Source of the DNA: Croceitalea sp947503285
GTDB lineage: Bacteria > Bacteroidota > Bacteroidia > Flavobacteriales > Flavobacteriaceae
DNA: 64,000 bases
Reading direction: 5' to 3'
Assembly: GCF_036985505.1 (NCBI RefSeq)
Contig: NZ_BTGQ01000002.1
Location: forward strand, 310,001 to 374,000
Part shown: positions 56,001 through 64,000 of the stretch, piece after piece
Numbering within the stretch: the first letter of the stretch is position 1
How the letters are laid out: each line of letters begins with the position of its first letter
Translations under genes and position numbers: made by a program
Notes under the pieces: model-generated
Told to the model about the DNA's origin: nothing
The model's input: the letters and a program-made list of their open reading frames with translations, nothing else
Databases searched by the model: none

Positions 56001-57867
56001 AGGCATTTGAACCGCCATCAATACTAACGGTAAAAGCAAAGGCCGTTGTTCCATTGTCATCCTCGTCTAGACTAATATCATTGACACTAATAGCATCTAG
56101 ATCATCGTTTTCAATAGTACCTATACCTTGGCCATCAGAAATGGTCGCACCGCTTACGGCACTTAGGTTTACAAAAAAGGTCTCATCAGGTTCAGGTGTA
56201 TTTTCACCGATAACCTGAACTGTCACCTCGGTATCGCTACTTCCGGCCGTAATTGTTGCGTCGACATCGACCAAAGCAGAATAATCGCTTCCCGAAGTTG
56301 CGGTATTATCAACGGTATTTACGGTAATATCAATATCGTTGATGGCATTAAAGCCCCCATCGATACCGATCGTAAAAACAAATTCCTTTGTTCCATTGTT
56401 TCCTTCTTCGAGTCTCACGTCATCGATACTGATCGAATATAGGTCATCACTGACAATGGTCACCGTATCACTTCCGTCAGAACCGACAGTATAGGCTGCA
56501 GCTGGGGTCAATGTGAGTACTACCGTCTCATCGGGCTCCACTATAGCATCATTGTTGGGAATAATTTGGATGATACCCGTTTGTGAATCATTCCCTATTT
56601 CAACAGAGCCTAATATGGTCGTGTAATCGTTCGTAGCGGCAGTTCCACCGATACTATACATCACAAATACGGAAGACCCTGTAGTGTTTACTTGATCAAG
56701 GCTTACCGTAAACGTACCGGGAACACTACCTGATTCATTTGTGGTATTCACCGTAGCCTCAATATTGGCCTCAAAGACATCATCGTCTTGATTGGTAATC
56801 GTCAAATCAGCAACGGATATTGCAGAAAAAGCATCATAAATGGGGTCTGCTGAAGTTGGATTGCCAGTAAATAAGAAATATATCTGATCACCATCGACCA
56901 AGGTATCATCTTCGCCGGTGACGGTCAATACAACTCCGGACTGCCAATTGGTATTGTTCAATATTATGTTTTCCGCACCAGACCCCTCTGTATCGTCATA
57001 GCCACTTATGGGAATGTTCACTGGTGCCAATGGTTCACTGCCCAAGGTAAAGGTAAACAGGGCCGTTCCATCTGGTTCTGTAGTCGTACCTGTAGTTGTC
57101 GATACATTGATACTTGCAGTATCATCGTCAATATTCGTGACTTCCAAATCTGGAATCGTACTGCCATCCAATCCGTTATAAAAGGGATCCGTTGAGCTTG
57201 TAGTGCCCGTGGTCAAAGTATAGGTTTGGTCCCCATCATCAATGAAATCATCTACCCCCGTAACCACTAAATCGACACCGTCACTCCAGTTAGAACTATT
57301 TAAGATAATTTCATTAGCGCCACTACCCTCGGCAGGAACATAACCTGATATCGGAATGGTGACCGCGGCTGAAGGCTGTGAATTTAAGGTAAACCTAAAG
57401 GTAGCTACTTCGCCATCTTCTGCGGTGTCACCAATCGATGAAGAAACATTGACACCGACAGTATCATCATTTAAGAATGAGCTTGCACCAATTGCATTTG
57501 ATATGGTCGCATTTGACGATGGGTTCGATAGGGTCACCGTAATTTCCTCATCGGGTTCCGCAATGAAATCACCATTGGTCGTTACTTCGACAAATTGGTC
57601 GTTGTTCGTAAAAATCGGAAATACGATGGTTCCCGACAGTCCATTTTCATTTCCTCCCGAAATCAAGTAGTTGACCGTTACTTGTTGAAACGGAGCCACA
57701 AAATCAGGTTGATCTAATGAAATGGTAAAGGAAATGGAAGAAGTCGCGGTATTACCTTCATTAACAGAAGCTGGTGAATTTATTGCTATTTGCTGTGCTC
57801 CACAATAAAAACTTATTATGAAAAAAAATAAAAACGAACAAGCGTTCTTTTTAAAATAGGAAACCAT
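53017..57867 (-). CDS. giant Calx-beta adhesin with T9SS type B sorting domain
   Basis: A secreted surface protein of 1,616 residues. The signal peptide ends in YCGAQ. Seven Calx-beta-like units (about residues 30-820) each end in NDD or DDD and are calcium-binding adhesive modules. Cysteine-bearing beta domains repeated three times (about 825-1270, DLNDYTLG and DLDNQL motifs) follow, then thrombospondin type 3-like acidic repeats DSDGLNDD...DTDGDGVEDG (about 1275-1400), a DUF11 domain, and a C-terminal gliding-motility-associated CHU_C domain LFSPNGDGVNDNL (last ~90 residues), the T9SS type B signal. Operon with porP-like and OmpA genes. Confidence 0.88.
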   Translation of the reverse strand: MVSYFKKNACSFLFFFIISFYCGAQQIAINSPASVNEGNTATSSISFTISLDQPDFVAPFQQVTVNYLISGGNENGLSGTIVFPIFTNNDQFVEVTTNGDFIAEPDEEITVTLSNPSSNATISNAIGASSFLNDDTVGVNVSSSIGDTAEDGEVATFRFTLNSQPSAAVTIPISGYVPAEGSGANEIILNSSNWSDGVDLVVTGVDDFIDDGDQTYTLTTGTTSSTDPFYNGLDGSTIPDLEVTNIDDDTASINVSTTTGTTTEPDGTALFTFTLGSEPLAPVNIPISGYDDTEGSGAENIILNNTNWQSGVVLTVTGEDDTLVDGDQIYFLFTGNPTSADPIYDAFSAISVADLTITNQDDDVFEANIEATVNTTNESGSVPGTFTVSLDQVNTTGSSVFVMYSIGGTAATNDYTTILGSVEIGNDSQTGIIQIIPNNDAIVEPDETVVLTLTPAAAYTVGSDGSDTVTIVSDDLYSISIDDVRLEEGNNGTKEFVFTIGIDGGFNAINDIDITVNTVDNTATSGSDYSALVDVDATITAGSSDTEVTVQVIGENTPEPDETFFVNLSAVSGATISDGQGIGTIENDDLDAISVNDISLDEDDNGTTAFAFTVSIDGGSNALNDINFTYGTGNGSATFADGDYAQIVSGNAVILAGSPSTEITVSVNGDVKVENNETFEINLRTVTGATINDGQGIGQILNDDSASVTIEDVSGIEDAGPITISAILDNPVANGFSIAVSTSDNTATLADNDYNPVVNQQLIFSGTAGETESFMITPTSDGLIEQDETIGVAITGLGNTAFAIDISDTALVTILNDDDCSAGTSAPIRNTDEPTTFCDVFNKDLNDYTLGTVPVGAVLRWSESSTNLDDANTHLPSSVVSTAGIYYGFFFDNANSCASPALEIEITASSTPAPGTTTNAAICNVAGTGEPTSIDLDNQLNGADPGSWSLIDDPSNGGVSIGNGNIVDFEGLAEGNYIFRYTTTDAVSPCINQSVDLTITVTDCSVVCDAGDVAPTLDTTLPTNFCDDIDVDLNDYILGNTPAGSVLTWSTNPDPLQVSAHRSSIVTVASTYFGFYFDDADTTNAVDCASPTVSITLVSNTTPTIEDTNGATRCGEGTVDLMASASVGATLNWYATATSTTILGTGNTFTTPILEASTSFFVEATANGCPSERVEVMATVNIEPSTGVPTNVFGCNNVGPNDTTILDLDSALTGADAGVWSIKTDPSGVLVINAENEVDFDGLSEGAYEFTFTTTGAIAPCTDQSIDVTIMVVNCLLDADSDGLNDDIEEEIGTDPNNPDTDGDGVEDGQEVSDGTNPLDDCDSVGGTPLADSDCDNDGLTTAEENDLGTDPNNPDTDGDGLTDGEEVLIEDDPATDAIPEEATDPLDACDPFLTPDCNPDPVDIQVEKTVDIIAPLLNTEVTFTITVTNLSMSRAINVLVEDIITADMGFEFISSTASKGTYDSGTGLWSIDELLPEEEVTLNITVAIRTVGTLTNVATLVDSLPADIESGNNSSRVDLTASRSECTDIGTICNLFSPNGDGVNDNLILVGYQNFPNSRLSVFDRYGNMVFEQTAYDNTWKGTGDDGDLPRGTYFYLLDLGDGSEVTKGWIQIIR

Positions 57868-58006
57868 GCTCAATACCATTGATTCTCAATAAATCCCTGT
57901 TAATTTAGATTGGTTTTGGGGAAAGTCAATATTACTAAAAAAACATCCATTTCACCAACATGATAGCCAAAACCACTTTTAATTAGGACAAAATACCAAT
58001 TCGTGT

Positions 58007-58891
58007 TTATGCGATTACCGCAGATGCGGTATTGGCAATAGGTTCTATTTTTCTGACCAGACCTTGAAGCACTTTTCCGGGCCCTACCTCAACAAAGTTC
58101 AATGCACCATCTTTCACCATATTTTGCACACTTTGTGTCCATTTGACGGGAGCCGTTAATTGTGCGATTAAATTCTGTTTGATATCCACGGAATTCGTGA
58201 TGGCGGTCGTCGTTACATTTTGATAAATAGGGCAGTCCGGCTCGTTAAAAGTGGTATTCTCAATAGCAGCTGCCAACTCTTCACGGGAAGGTTCCATCAA
58301 TGGAGAATGGAATGCCCCACCTACCGGTAATAACAATGCCCTTCTCGCACCGGCTTCCTTCAATTTTTCACAAGCTTCGTTTACAGCTTCCACCTCACCA
58401 GAAATGACCAGCTGGCCCGGACAATTATAATTCGCCGGCACGACAATACCGTTTACAGCCGCACATACCTGCTCAACCACCTCATCATCCAACCCCAGAA
58501 CAGCGGCCATAGTACTTGGTTGCAACTCGCAGGCCTTCTGCATGGCTAAAGCGCGTTGGGAAACCAACTTTAGTCCGTCTTCAAAATTCAAAGTACCATT
58601 TGCCACCAAGGCCGAAAATTCACCCAAGGAATGTCCCGCCACCATATTCGGAGTGAAATTAGCGCCCAATACCTTACTTAAAATGACCGAGTGCAAGAAA
58701 ATAGCGGGTTGGGTAACCTTTGTTTGTTTCAGGTCTTCTGGTGTACCCTCGAACATAACGTCGGTAATGGAGAAATCTAAAATGGCATTGGCCCTTTCAA
58801 AAAGTTCTTGTGCAAGGGGGTATTCTTCATATAAATCAAGTCCCATTCCCACGAATTGGGCTCCCTGTCCTGGAAAAATATAAGCGTTCAT
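58007..58891 (-). CDS. fabD: malonyl-CoA-ACP transacylase
   Basis: Transfers malonyl groups to acyl carrier protein in fatty-acid synthesis. It has 294 residues: FPGQGAQFVGMG at 5-16, catalytic Ser in VAGHSLGEFSAL near 89 and His in GAFHSPLMEPSREEL near 198. It is on the same strand as the gamma carbonic anhydrase homologue, 32 bases downstream of it, and so probably shares the transcript whose leader contains the heptamer repeats. Confidence 0.96.
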   Translation of the reverse strand: MNAYIFPGQGAQFVGMGLDLYEEYPLAQELFERANAILDFSITDVMFEGTPEDLKQTKVTQPAIFLHSVILSKVLGANFTPNMVAGHSLGEFSALVANGTLNFEDGLKLVSQRALAMQKACELQPSTMAAVLGLDDEVVEQVCAAVNGIVVPANYNCPGQLVISGEVEAVNEACEKLKEAGARRALLLPVGGAFHSPLMEPSREELAAAIENTTFNEPDCPIYQNVTTTAITNSVDIKQNLIAQLTAPVKWTQSVQNMVKDGALNFVEVGPGKVLQGLVRKIEPIANTASAVIA

Positions 58892-58923
58892 TTTGTATTT
58901 TTTGATGGGGCTAAAATAGCCAA

Positions 58924-59433
58924 TTATTTAAACCATCCGCTGTATTTGACATAGTTATTGGCAATACGGTCAATTTCACCTGAGCTTAACTCAGGACTGA
59001 TATCCTTTAGTTTTTTTGCAGGCATACCTGCATAGATCGTTCCCGATGAAACATGGGTACCCTTGGTGACGACAGCACCTGCCGCGATGATCGAATTACT
59101 TTCTATGATACAATCATCCATAACTATGGCCCCCATGCCTATCAAAACATTATCTTCAATGGTGCAACCGTGAACAATGGCGTTATGACCTATAGAAACA
59201 TTATTGCCAATCGTAGTCGGGGATTTTTGATAGGTACAATGGATCACTGCCCCGTCTTGCACATTTACCTGGTTTCCCATTTTAATGAAATGGACATCCC
59301 CCCTTAGCACGGCATTGAACCATATACTACATTTCTCGCCTATCTCGACATCACCTACTAGGGTGGCATTTTCTGCTATAAAACAATCGGCTCCTATTTT
59401 TGGTGATTTACCGTTGACTGAACGTATGATCAT
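58924..59433 (-). CDS. gamma carbonic anhydrase-like hexapeptide-repeat protein
   Basis: A 169-residue left-handed beta-helix protein of the gamma-carbonic anhydrase/PaaY/YrdA group. Hexapeptide repeats run through residues 10-130 (FIAENATLVGDVEIGEKCSIWFNAVLRGD). The three metal His candidates are in HCTY, NVSIGHNAIVHGC and similar loops (about 72, 89 and 94). Activity may be hydratase or acyl-related. The ATG lies directly next to an array of 18 heptamers, so the leader is unusual. Confidence 0.85.
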   Translation of the reverse strand: MIIRSVNGKSPKIGADCFIAENATLVGDVEIGEKCSIWFNAVLRGDVHFIKMGNQVNVQDGAVIHCTYQKSPTTIGNNVSIGHNAIVHGCTIEDNVLIGMGAIVMDDCIIESNSIIAAGAVVTKGTHVSSGTIYAGMPAKKLKDISPELSSGEIDRIANNYVKYSGWFK

Positions 59434-59561
59434 GGTTAGTGGTTAGTGGTTAGTGGTTAGTGGTTAGTGGTTAGTGGTTAGTGGTTAGTGGTTAGTGGTT
59501 AGTGGTTAGTGGTTAGTGGTTAGTGGTTAGTGGTTAGTGGTTAGTGGTTAGTGGTTAGTGG
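59434..59561. repeat. 18-copy heptanucleotide array (GGTTAGT)
   Basis: Perfect tandem copies of GGTTAGT from 59434, adjacent to the start codon of the carbonic-anhydrase-like gene, to 59559, plus two more bases. On the minus strand the unit is ACTAACC. It forms most of the gene's leader and is stop-dense in all frames, so it is not coding. Confidence 0.95.
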
Positions 59562-59584
59562 AAATTAATGAATTCGCAAGTTAT

Positions 59585-59592
59585 CAAAACTA
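59585..59592 (-). promoter_or_regulatory. -7 box for the carbonic-anhydrase-like/fabD operon
   Basis: TAGTTTTG on the minus strand matches TAnnTTTG, lying between the two heptamer arrays. No well-spaced TTG is seen upstream. A transcript from here would carry all 18 heptamers before the start codon. Confidence 0.45.
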
Positions 59593-59640
59593 TCCTTCAT
59601 ATTTTCAAACTACTAGCTTACCACTGTCCACTATTTACTG

Positions 59641-59731
59641 CTCCTTACTCCTTACTCCTTACTCCTTACTCCTTACTCCTTACTCCTTACTCCTTACTCC
59701 TTACTCCTTACTCCTTACTCCTTACTCCTTA
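59641..59731. repeat. 13-copy heptanucleotide array (CTCCTTA)
   Basis: Thirteen perfect copies of CTCCTTA, ending three bases past the stop codon of the LytTR gene (59735). On the minus strand the unit is TAAGGAG, which resembles a ribosome-binding sequence. It lies downstream of that gene and upstream of the carbonic-anhydrase-like gene. Confidence 0.95.
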
Positions 59732-59734
59732 AAA

Positions 59735-60466
59735 CTATTTAAAATAGGCCAAAAGTTCCGCTTTTCTTGAAGCGGAGACCGACAATTCCTTACCGTTTGA
59801 AAGTATGACACTACCTCCCTTACCTTTCTTATACTTATGTATTTCGTTCACATTGACCAAATACGATTTATGTATTCTTGCAAAAGGAAACTCCTTTAGG
59901 GTATCCTCAAAGTATTTCAAGGTTTTACTTACTACTATTTTCTTTTCTTGTAAATAAATCTCGGTATAATTATCATCGGCTTTACAAAAATAAATATCGG
60001 CAACCTCCAAAACCTGAAAACCATCTTGTTGGGGCAGCGTGATCTTACCTTCGGCCTTTTTAAGTCTTGCTTGTAACACCTTACCTTCCAAGGCATTTTC
60101 ACCTGTTTTGATATCGTGTACATAGTCAACCGCTTTGATCAACTCATCAATATTGATGGGTTTCATCAAATAGTAGGCGGCATGGTTGTTCAGGGCATCC
60201 ATGGCATATTGATTGTAAGCGGTTACGAAAACCGTTTCAAAAGTACGTTCGGGTACCTGATCCAATAAGTCGAAAGCGTTTCCGAATGGCATTTCAACAT
60301 CTAGAAACACCAAATCGGGCTGGTGCTTTTCTATCAGCTCGAGACCTTCTTTAATGGTAGCAGCTTCACCCAGCAGCGTTATATTCTGGCAATACTTCGT
60401 CAGGTAGTTTCGTAATATTTCCCTGCTATTTGCCTCATCTTCTACTAGTATCGTTTTTAGTTTCAT
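59735..60466 (-). CDS. LytTR-family response regulator
   Basis: A 243-residue two-component regulator. The receiver domain (about residues 1-120) has the phosphorylated Asp in LVFLDVEMP near 56 and acidic residues VEDE near 9-12. The C-terminal LytTR DNA-binding domain spans about 140-243, with FCKADDNYTEIYL and the recognition strand RIHKSYLVNVNEIHKYKKGKGGSVILSNG. It follows the sensor kinase gene by 22 bases. The start is ATG 60466; a TTG lies two codons upstream. Confidence 0.93.
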   Translation of the reverse strand: MKLKTILVEDEANSREILRNYLTKYCQNITLLGEAATIKEGLELIEKHQPDLVFLDVEMPFGNAFDLLDQVPERTFETVFVTAYNQYAMDALNNHAAYYLMKPINIDELIKAVDYVHDIKTGENALEGKVLQARLKKAEGKITLPQQDGFQVLEVADIYFCKADDNYTEIYLQEKKIVVSKTLKYFEDTLKEFPFARIHKSYLVNVNEIHKYKKGKGGSVILSNGKELSVSASRKAELLAYFK

Positions 60467-60488
60467 GCTCAAATCTTAGCTATTGGTC

Positions 60489-62678
60489 CTAATCTTTCTT
60501 TAATTTTAATACCACCCTTGTCCCGGTTCCGTTTTCATTTAGGTCATGGATGCTCACAGCGACTTTATTACGGTACATCTCATTTAAAATAGTTATACGC
60601 TTCTTTATGTTGCCCATGCCCTTTGAGCGCTGCTTTCTTTGGTTTTGGGTTTTTAATTCGGCTGACTTGCGGCGACCGATACCGTTATCGGTAATTTCAA
60701 TCTGCAGTAATTCGGGGGTAAGTTGTTTTACATTGATCTTTAAATATCCTTTTTCCTCCTTATACCGCAAGCCGTGCCAAATCGCATTCTCTATGTAAGG
60801 TTGTAATAACATAGGGGGAATTTCAAAGGCGTTTATATCGATACCGTCTTCGATGATGACCTCATAGTCAAATTTCTCAGGAAAACGGGAATGCTCGAGT
60901 TTTGTATAAAGTCGTAATAATTCCAACTCTTTTGAAAACGGGATAAAATCTTCGTCAGAATTTTCAAGTACGGTCCGCATCAAAACGGAAAACTCACTCA
61001 AAAAACGATTGGCACTACGTTCATCACTTTTTGCGATATAGTTGTTTACCGAATTGAGTGCGTTAAAAATAAAATGAGGGTTCATCTGCGAACGCAAAGA
61101 CCTCAAAGCCAACAGATTATTTGCCAGCTTTTGCTGGTTATTACTGCGATAGTAAAAGAATGTGGCCAAGGCAAATAGCAACATACCAAATAATAGGGAA
61201 TAGATGATCAATTTTTGGCGCTTGTTACTTTCTTCAAATAATTGTTGCTCGGTTACCGCAAGACTATACTTGCTTTGAGAAAGCTCTCGTTCTTGTTCCA
61301 AACTTGAAATTCGATTTTGTTTGGTCAAAATTTCACGATTCATACGTGCCAACCTAGATATTTCTTGCTCTTTTTTTGAGTATAGGCTATCTACGATGGC
61401 ACCGTATTTTTGATAGTTTTCAAAGGCCTTCTCAAAATCACCTTTGTACCGATATACTTCTGATAGCTTACGGGTTGCATCCTTCTGAACCACCAAGTCG
61501 TTGTCTTTATCAGCCTCAACGATACTGCGCTCTAAAAAGGGTATTGCCTCACTTAGTTTATCTTGCGAAAGGTAGGCATTGGCAATTTTATAATTGATGC
61601 GCTGTGAAGTAATGGAATCCCCTTCAACAATACCTTTTGCTTCACTCGACACCTTTTCGGGTGGTAATTGCTCCAATTCCTTTAAGGTTTGTTTCCGTAA
61701 TTGTATCTCGTCTTTAAATCGATTTGATTGGTTGTAAAAATCAGCTACCTTTTCACTCTCTTGTATCGCCCGTCTCGGTGTTTGCTTTTTTGAAAGGGAT
61801 AATGAATTGTCATAGTAGCCTTGGGCCTCAATTTCCCTGTCTGCGGCTGCATACGCATCTGCAATCTTAGAATTCAAATCAATCACTTTTGGTGATATCT
61901 GATTTTTTTCGGCAACTTTCAATCCTTCACCGTAAAAATCGAGGGCTTTTTCTAGATTCCCCATACCTTTATAGGTATCCCCCAATCCTTCATACAGCGA
62001 AATTCTTTGGTAAGGCACCAATTTTCGCAGCTTCAATACAGGTAGAAATACTTCTTCGGCCTGCTCGAAATCTTCATTCAATAAAAATGCTTTTCCTAGG
62101 GCTAACACTGACTTTGTCGTTTTTTGTGCGGTAATGGCGTCTTGTAGATTCGTTATGGCCAAATCATACTGTTTATGGTATATATAAATCTCCCCAAGCA
62201 GTGTCAAAGCCTCAGCTAATTCTTTTTTATTACCTCGAACACCCAAGGTAGCCATGGACTGCGCCACAAAATCTATACTTTTTTCAATATCGATTTTCTT
62301 ATAGAAGTTGGCAGAATCAAGACCAATTCGATACCTATTCGGGGTAGCCCCCCTATTTTTAGACGACACCTCATAATCCTCGACCTCTACGACAATAGCT
62401 TCATCTGAAGTTATGCGATGCCGCACCGTCTCAAAATCAGGACTTTTGAAAATAATGATATCCCCAATTCGGGCATTGATCACAAATTCGCCAAATGCAT
62501 TGGTGGTCACATAAATGCCTTTATCCGTAGAGACCTCAACACCAGAAATGGGCTTATAGGTTTCTTTGGCCCGAACCGAACCCTTTATTTGAACTTCGCC
62601 AGTTGCATTTGAATTTTGCGAAAGACCCAATACCGGCAAAAGAAAAAATAGCATCCATATGTATAGAAATCGCTGCAT
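60489..62678 (-). CDS. TPR-containing sensor histidine kinase, His_kinase (LytS-like) type
   Basis: A 729-residue membrane sensor kinase that pairs with the LytTR regulator encoded next to it. Signal peptide, then a carboxypeptidase-regulatory-like domain (about 28-95, KGSVRAKETYKPISGVEVS), tetratricopeptide repeats (about 125-440), one membrane helix (about 493-511), and a His_kinase domain with phosphoacceptor-like RSQMNPHFIFNALNSVNNYIA near 530-550. The HATPase domain shows ITDNGIGRRKSAEL. Typical Bacteroidota receptor-kinase architecture. Confidence 0.92.
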   Translation of the reverse strand: MQRFLYIWMLFFLLPVLGLSQNSNATGEVQIKGSVRAKETYKPISGVEVSTDKGIYVTTNAFGEFVINARIGDIIIFKSPDFETVRHRITSDEAIVVEVEDYEVSSKNRGATPNRYRIGLDSANFYKKIDIEKSIDFVAQSMATLGVRGNKKELAEALTLLGEIYIYHKQYDLAITNLQDAITAQKTTKSVLALGKAFLLNEDFEQAEEVFLPVLKLRKLVPYQRISLYEGLGDTYKGMGNLEKALDFYGEGLKVAEKNQISPKVIDLNSKIADAYAAADREIEAQGYYDNSLSLSKKQTPRRAIQESEKVADFYNQSNRFKDEIQLRKQTLKELEQLPPEKVSSEAKGIVEGDSITSQRINYKIANAYLSQDKLSEAIPFLERSIVEADKDNDLVVQKDATRKLSEVYRYKGDFEKAFENYQKYGAIVDSLYSKKEQEISRLARMNREILTKQNRISSLEQERELSQSKYSLAVTEQQLFEESNKRQKLIIYSLLFGMLLFALATFFYYRSNNQQKLANNLLALRSLRSQMNPHFIFNALNSVNNYIAKSDERSANRFLSEFSVLMRTVLENSDEDFIPFSKELELLRLYTKLEHSRFPEKFDYEVIIEDGIDINAFEIPPMLLQPYIENAIWHGLRYKEEKGYLKINVKQLTPELLQIEITDNGIGRRKSAELKTQNQRKQRSKGMGNIKKRITILNEMYRNKVAVSIHDLNENGTGTRVVLKLKKD

Positions 62679-62879
62679 AGTTGTTGTAACCTCAGGTAAA
62701 CTTACTTGATTTAATGCGGTTTAAAAAATGGGGATTTCTAAAAAGGTGGTCTTGAACCCAGCATTTTTACTGGTTTACTAAAACACCAATCTCACACGCT
62801 CAATGGAAATACCCTTTTGCTCATTCCTAATTTTTTTCAGTATTCGTTAATTCTAGTTTTGACACTCAATCATTGAATT

Positions 62880-63737
62880 ATGAAAGAAGCATTGAGAAAG
62901 AAGTACCTAAAAGTCATTTTAGTTTTGGTCTTGGTATTCGCAGCCCTTTTTATTTCGAGGCTGTTATACGGTAATTTTTCAAACACCGATACCACCCACC
63001 AGAATAATGTGACACATACAGGGGATACCAGTGGTTTTGTTGCTGATGTAGCACTTCGAAAAAATTATGCCACAGAAAAAGTTTTGAACAATAACGGCCC
63101 TTCCATCGTTCAAAGCGACCAGAAATATGAAAAAATAGCGGACATTATCAGCTACACGACCTTTTTTGACCAAAAAGAAAAAGTGTTACGAAATGAAATT
63201 GAAAAGTATCAAGGCCTTGTTCAGTTTGAAAATAAATTTGGGAACGAAGGCCATCGTACACTTAGATTAATCGTTGGGGTACCACCAAAAAACTTTGATT
63301 CCATCTATCAATCCCTGATACAAGTTGGGCATACCGTCTCTAAACAGGTAACTAAAAACGATAAAACAAATGAGTACCGTGAATTAAATGCAAAAAGGGA
63401 AACCTTGGAAAAGGTCAAAAACGCCTTGATGGAACTCAAATCAAAAGGAGGTACGATCAATGACTTTATCCAATTGGAAAATAGGATTTTGGAAATTGAG
63501 CAAGAGTTACAAATGTTAGGGGTCAACCTGGGAAACTTTGATACCGAAAACGAATTCTGTACGGTCAAGATCGTTTTGAACGAAAAAAATCAAATACCCC
63601 TTTCGCAGTTTGACAAAATATACTCGGCCCTTGGTTGGACATTGACGGTGTATCTCAAACTATTGGCAATACTTTCATTACTTATGTTCCTTGCCCACTT
63701 AACGATTACTTCAATTCAAAAATTAAATAACAAATAG
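62880..63737 (+). CDS. DUF4349 family membrane-anchored protein
   Basis: A 285-residue protein with two hydrophobic segments (about residues 10-28 and 255-277) enclosing an extracytoplasmic coiled-coil domain of the DUF4349 family, with QKEKVLRNEIEKYQGLVQFENKFG (about 98-121) and YRELNAKRETLEKVKNALMELKSKG (about 166-190). Function unknown; it may help shape envelope complexes. The vWA gene follows after two bases, so both probably form one operon. Confidence 0.8.
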   Translation: MKEALRKKYLKVILVLVLVFAALFISRLLYGNFSNTDTTHQNNVTHTGDTSGFVADVALRKNYATEKVLNNNGPSIVQSDQKYEKIADIISYTTFFDQKEKVLRNEIEKYQGLVQFENKFGNEGHRTLRLIVGVPPKNFDSIYQSLIQVGHTVSKQVTKNDKTNEYRELNAKRETLEKVKNALMELKSKGGTINDFIQLENRILEIEQELQMLGVNLGNFDTENEFCTVKIVLNEKNQIPLSQFDKIYSALGWTLTVYLKLLAILSLLMFLAHLTITSIQKLNNK

Positions 63738-63739
63738 AT

Positions 63740-64000
63740 ATGAAAAATTTTAAAAACACTTTACAAATCGGTATTGCACTTTTGGCATTACATAGTTGTT
63801 TTGCACATAACACAAAACCTGAACCCGTTTTTGGGAAACAAAGGCTTTTAAAAGTAGAAACGCCCAAAACCGAAAAACCTGCAAAGCAATATGTGAAGAT
63901 TGCGTTGTTATTGGATACCAGTAATAGCATGGATGGTCTTATCAACCAAGCGAAAGCCCAACTTTGGGATATCGTCAACGAATTCACCCATGCAAAATGT
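63740..64000 (+). CDS. vWA-domain protein, partial (C-terminus outside window)
   Basis: The first 87 residues are visible. A signal peptide with possible lipoprotein cleavage (LLALHSC, Cys20) is followed by a Lys/Pro/Thr linker. A von Willebrand factor A domain starts at about residue 53, with the MIDAS motif DTSNSM in LLLDTSNSMDGL. Follows the DUF4349 gene by two bases. Probably an envelope or surface adaptor; the rest runs beyond the right edge. Confidence 0.75.
   Translation, partial: MKNFKNTLQIGIALLALHSCFAHNTKPEPVFGKQRLLKVETPKTEKPAKQYVKIALLLDTSNSMDGLINQAKAQLWDIVNEFTHAKC

Noticed and set aside
53264..57670. Several plus-strand frames of 70-160 codons opposite the adhesin
   Set aside because: They are shadows of the repetitive, Asp/Thr-rich adhesin gene and have low-complexity Ser/Val composition.
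59434..59731. CRISPR-like array
   Set aside because: Units are seven bases with no spacers, so these are simple tandem repeats, not CRISPR.
59558..59770. Plus-strand open frame rich in Leu-Thr-Pro-Tyr-Ser
   Set aside because: It is created by the CTCCTTA heptamers, which happen to contain no stops on that strand; no homologous protein features.

Overview
The window is chromosomal DNA of a marine-type member of the Flavobacteriaceae (Bacteroidota). The support is the type IX secretion (T9SS) hallmarks (two cargo proteins with C-terminal sorting domains, a PorP/SprF-like protein, an OmpA/PD40 protein), promoters with the Bacteroidota -33 TTG / -7 TAnnTTTG pattern, few Shine-Dalgarno sites, and Bacteroidota-type families such as LytTR/His_kinase pairs, a FolK-deoxynucleoside kinase fusion and DUF2024. 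I cannot name the genus from sequence alone.

Layout. 1-15.9 kb is mostly housekeeping: NAD kinase (cut by the window edge), a CBS protein, pdxJ, an alpha/beta hydrolase, an SGNH-like lipoprotein, a small membrane protein, the proteostasis set tig-clpP-clpX, an M57 metalloprotease lipoprotein, a subtilase with a T9SS tail, a small hydrolase, a GH3-family enzyme and a DUF2797 protein. 15.9-19.7 kb is accessory: a GTG-started membrane protein, a ParD/ParE toxin-antitoxin pair with a palindromic operator on its promoter, a gene-free stretch with a decayed reading frame, then a small redox-looking locus (thioredoxin-like protein, unknown lipoprotein, DUF2024, cysteine-rich MarR regulator) with a shared TTAGGAT motif before three of its genes. 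19.7-29.8 kb is again core: AsmA-like protein, queuosine-precursor transporter, SppA, FolK-dNK fusion, SpoU methyltransferase, MutS.

29.9-34.1 kb starts with tRNA-Gly(GCC) and tRNA-Leu(TAA). A short copy of each tRNA's 3' end lies downstream, as left by integrative elements or tRNA decay. An AraC regulator, a secreted beta-propeller protein, a REP-like inverted pair and an XRE regulator/membrane protein pair follow. 34.2-46.8 kb is a carbohydrate locus. A tight nine-gene operon on the minus strand (TIM-barrel sugar epimerase-like, Gfo/Idh/MocA, GMC oxidoreductase with its small subunit, SDR, ROK kinase, SIS protein, FAD oxidoreductase, phosphotriesterase-like lactonase) faces a KDPG/KHG aldolase and a HutC-type GntR regulator. 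A sodium/solute symporter lies upstream. A perfect HutC-like palindrome covers the -33 element of the operon promoter. This locus is the best candidate in the window for an undescribed pathway: its parts resemble oxidative 3-keto-glycoside breakdown joined to phosphosugar-lactone and aldolase chemistry.

46.8-64 kb holds an alpha/beta hydrolase, a leucine-rich-repeat lipoprotein, an Nramp-like transporter lacking the canonical metal ligands, a T9SS surface-adhesin operon (1,600-residue Calx-beta adhesin, PorP/SprF, OmpA/PD40), fabD, a gamma carbonic anhydrase homologue whose start codon abuts 18 heptanucleotide repeats, a second 13-copy heptamer array, a LytTR/histidine-kinase pair, and a DUF4349 protein followed by the start of a vWA protein cut by the window edge.
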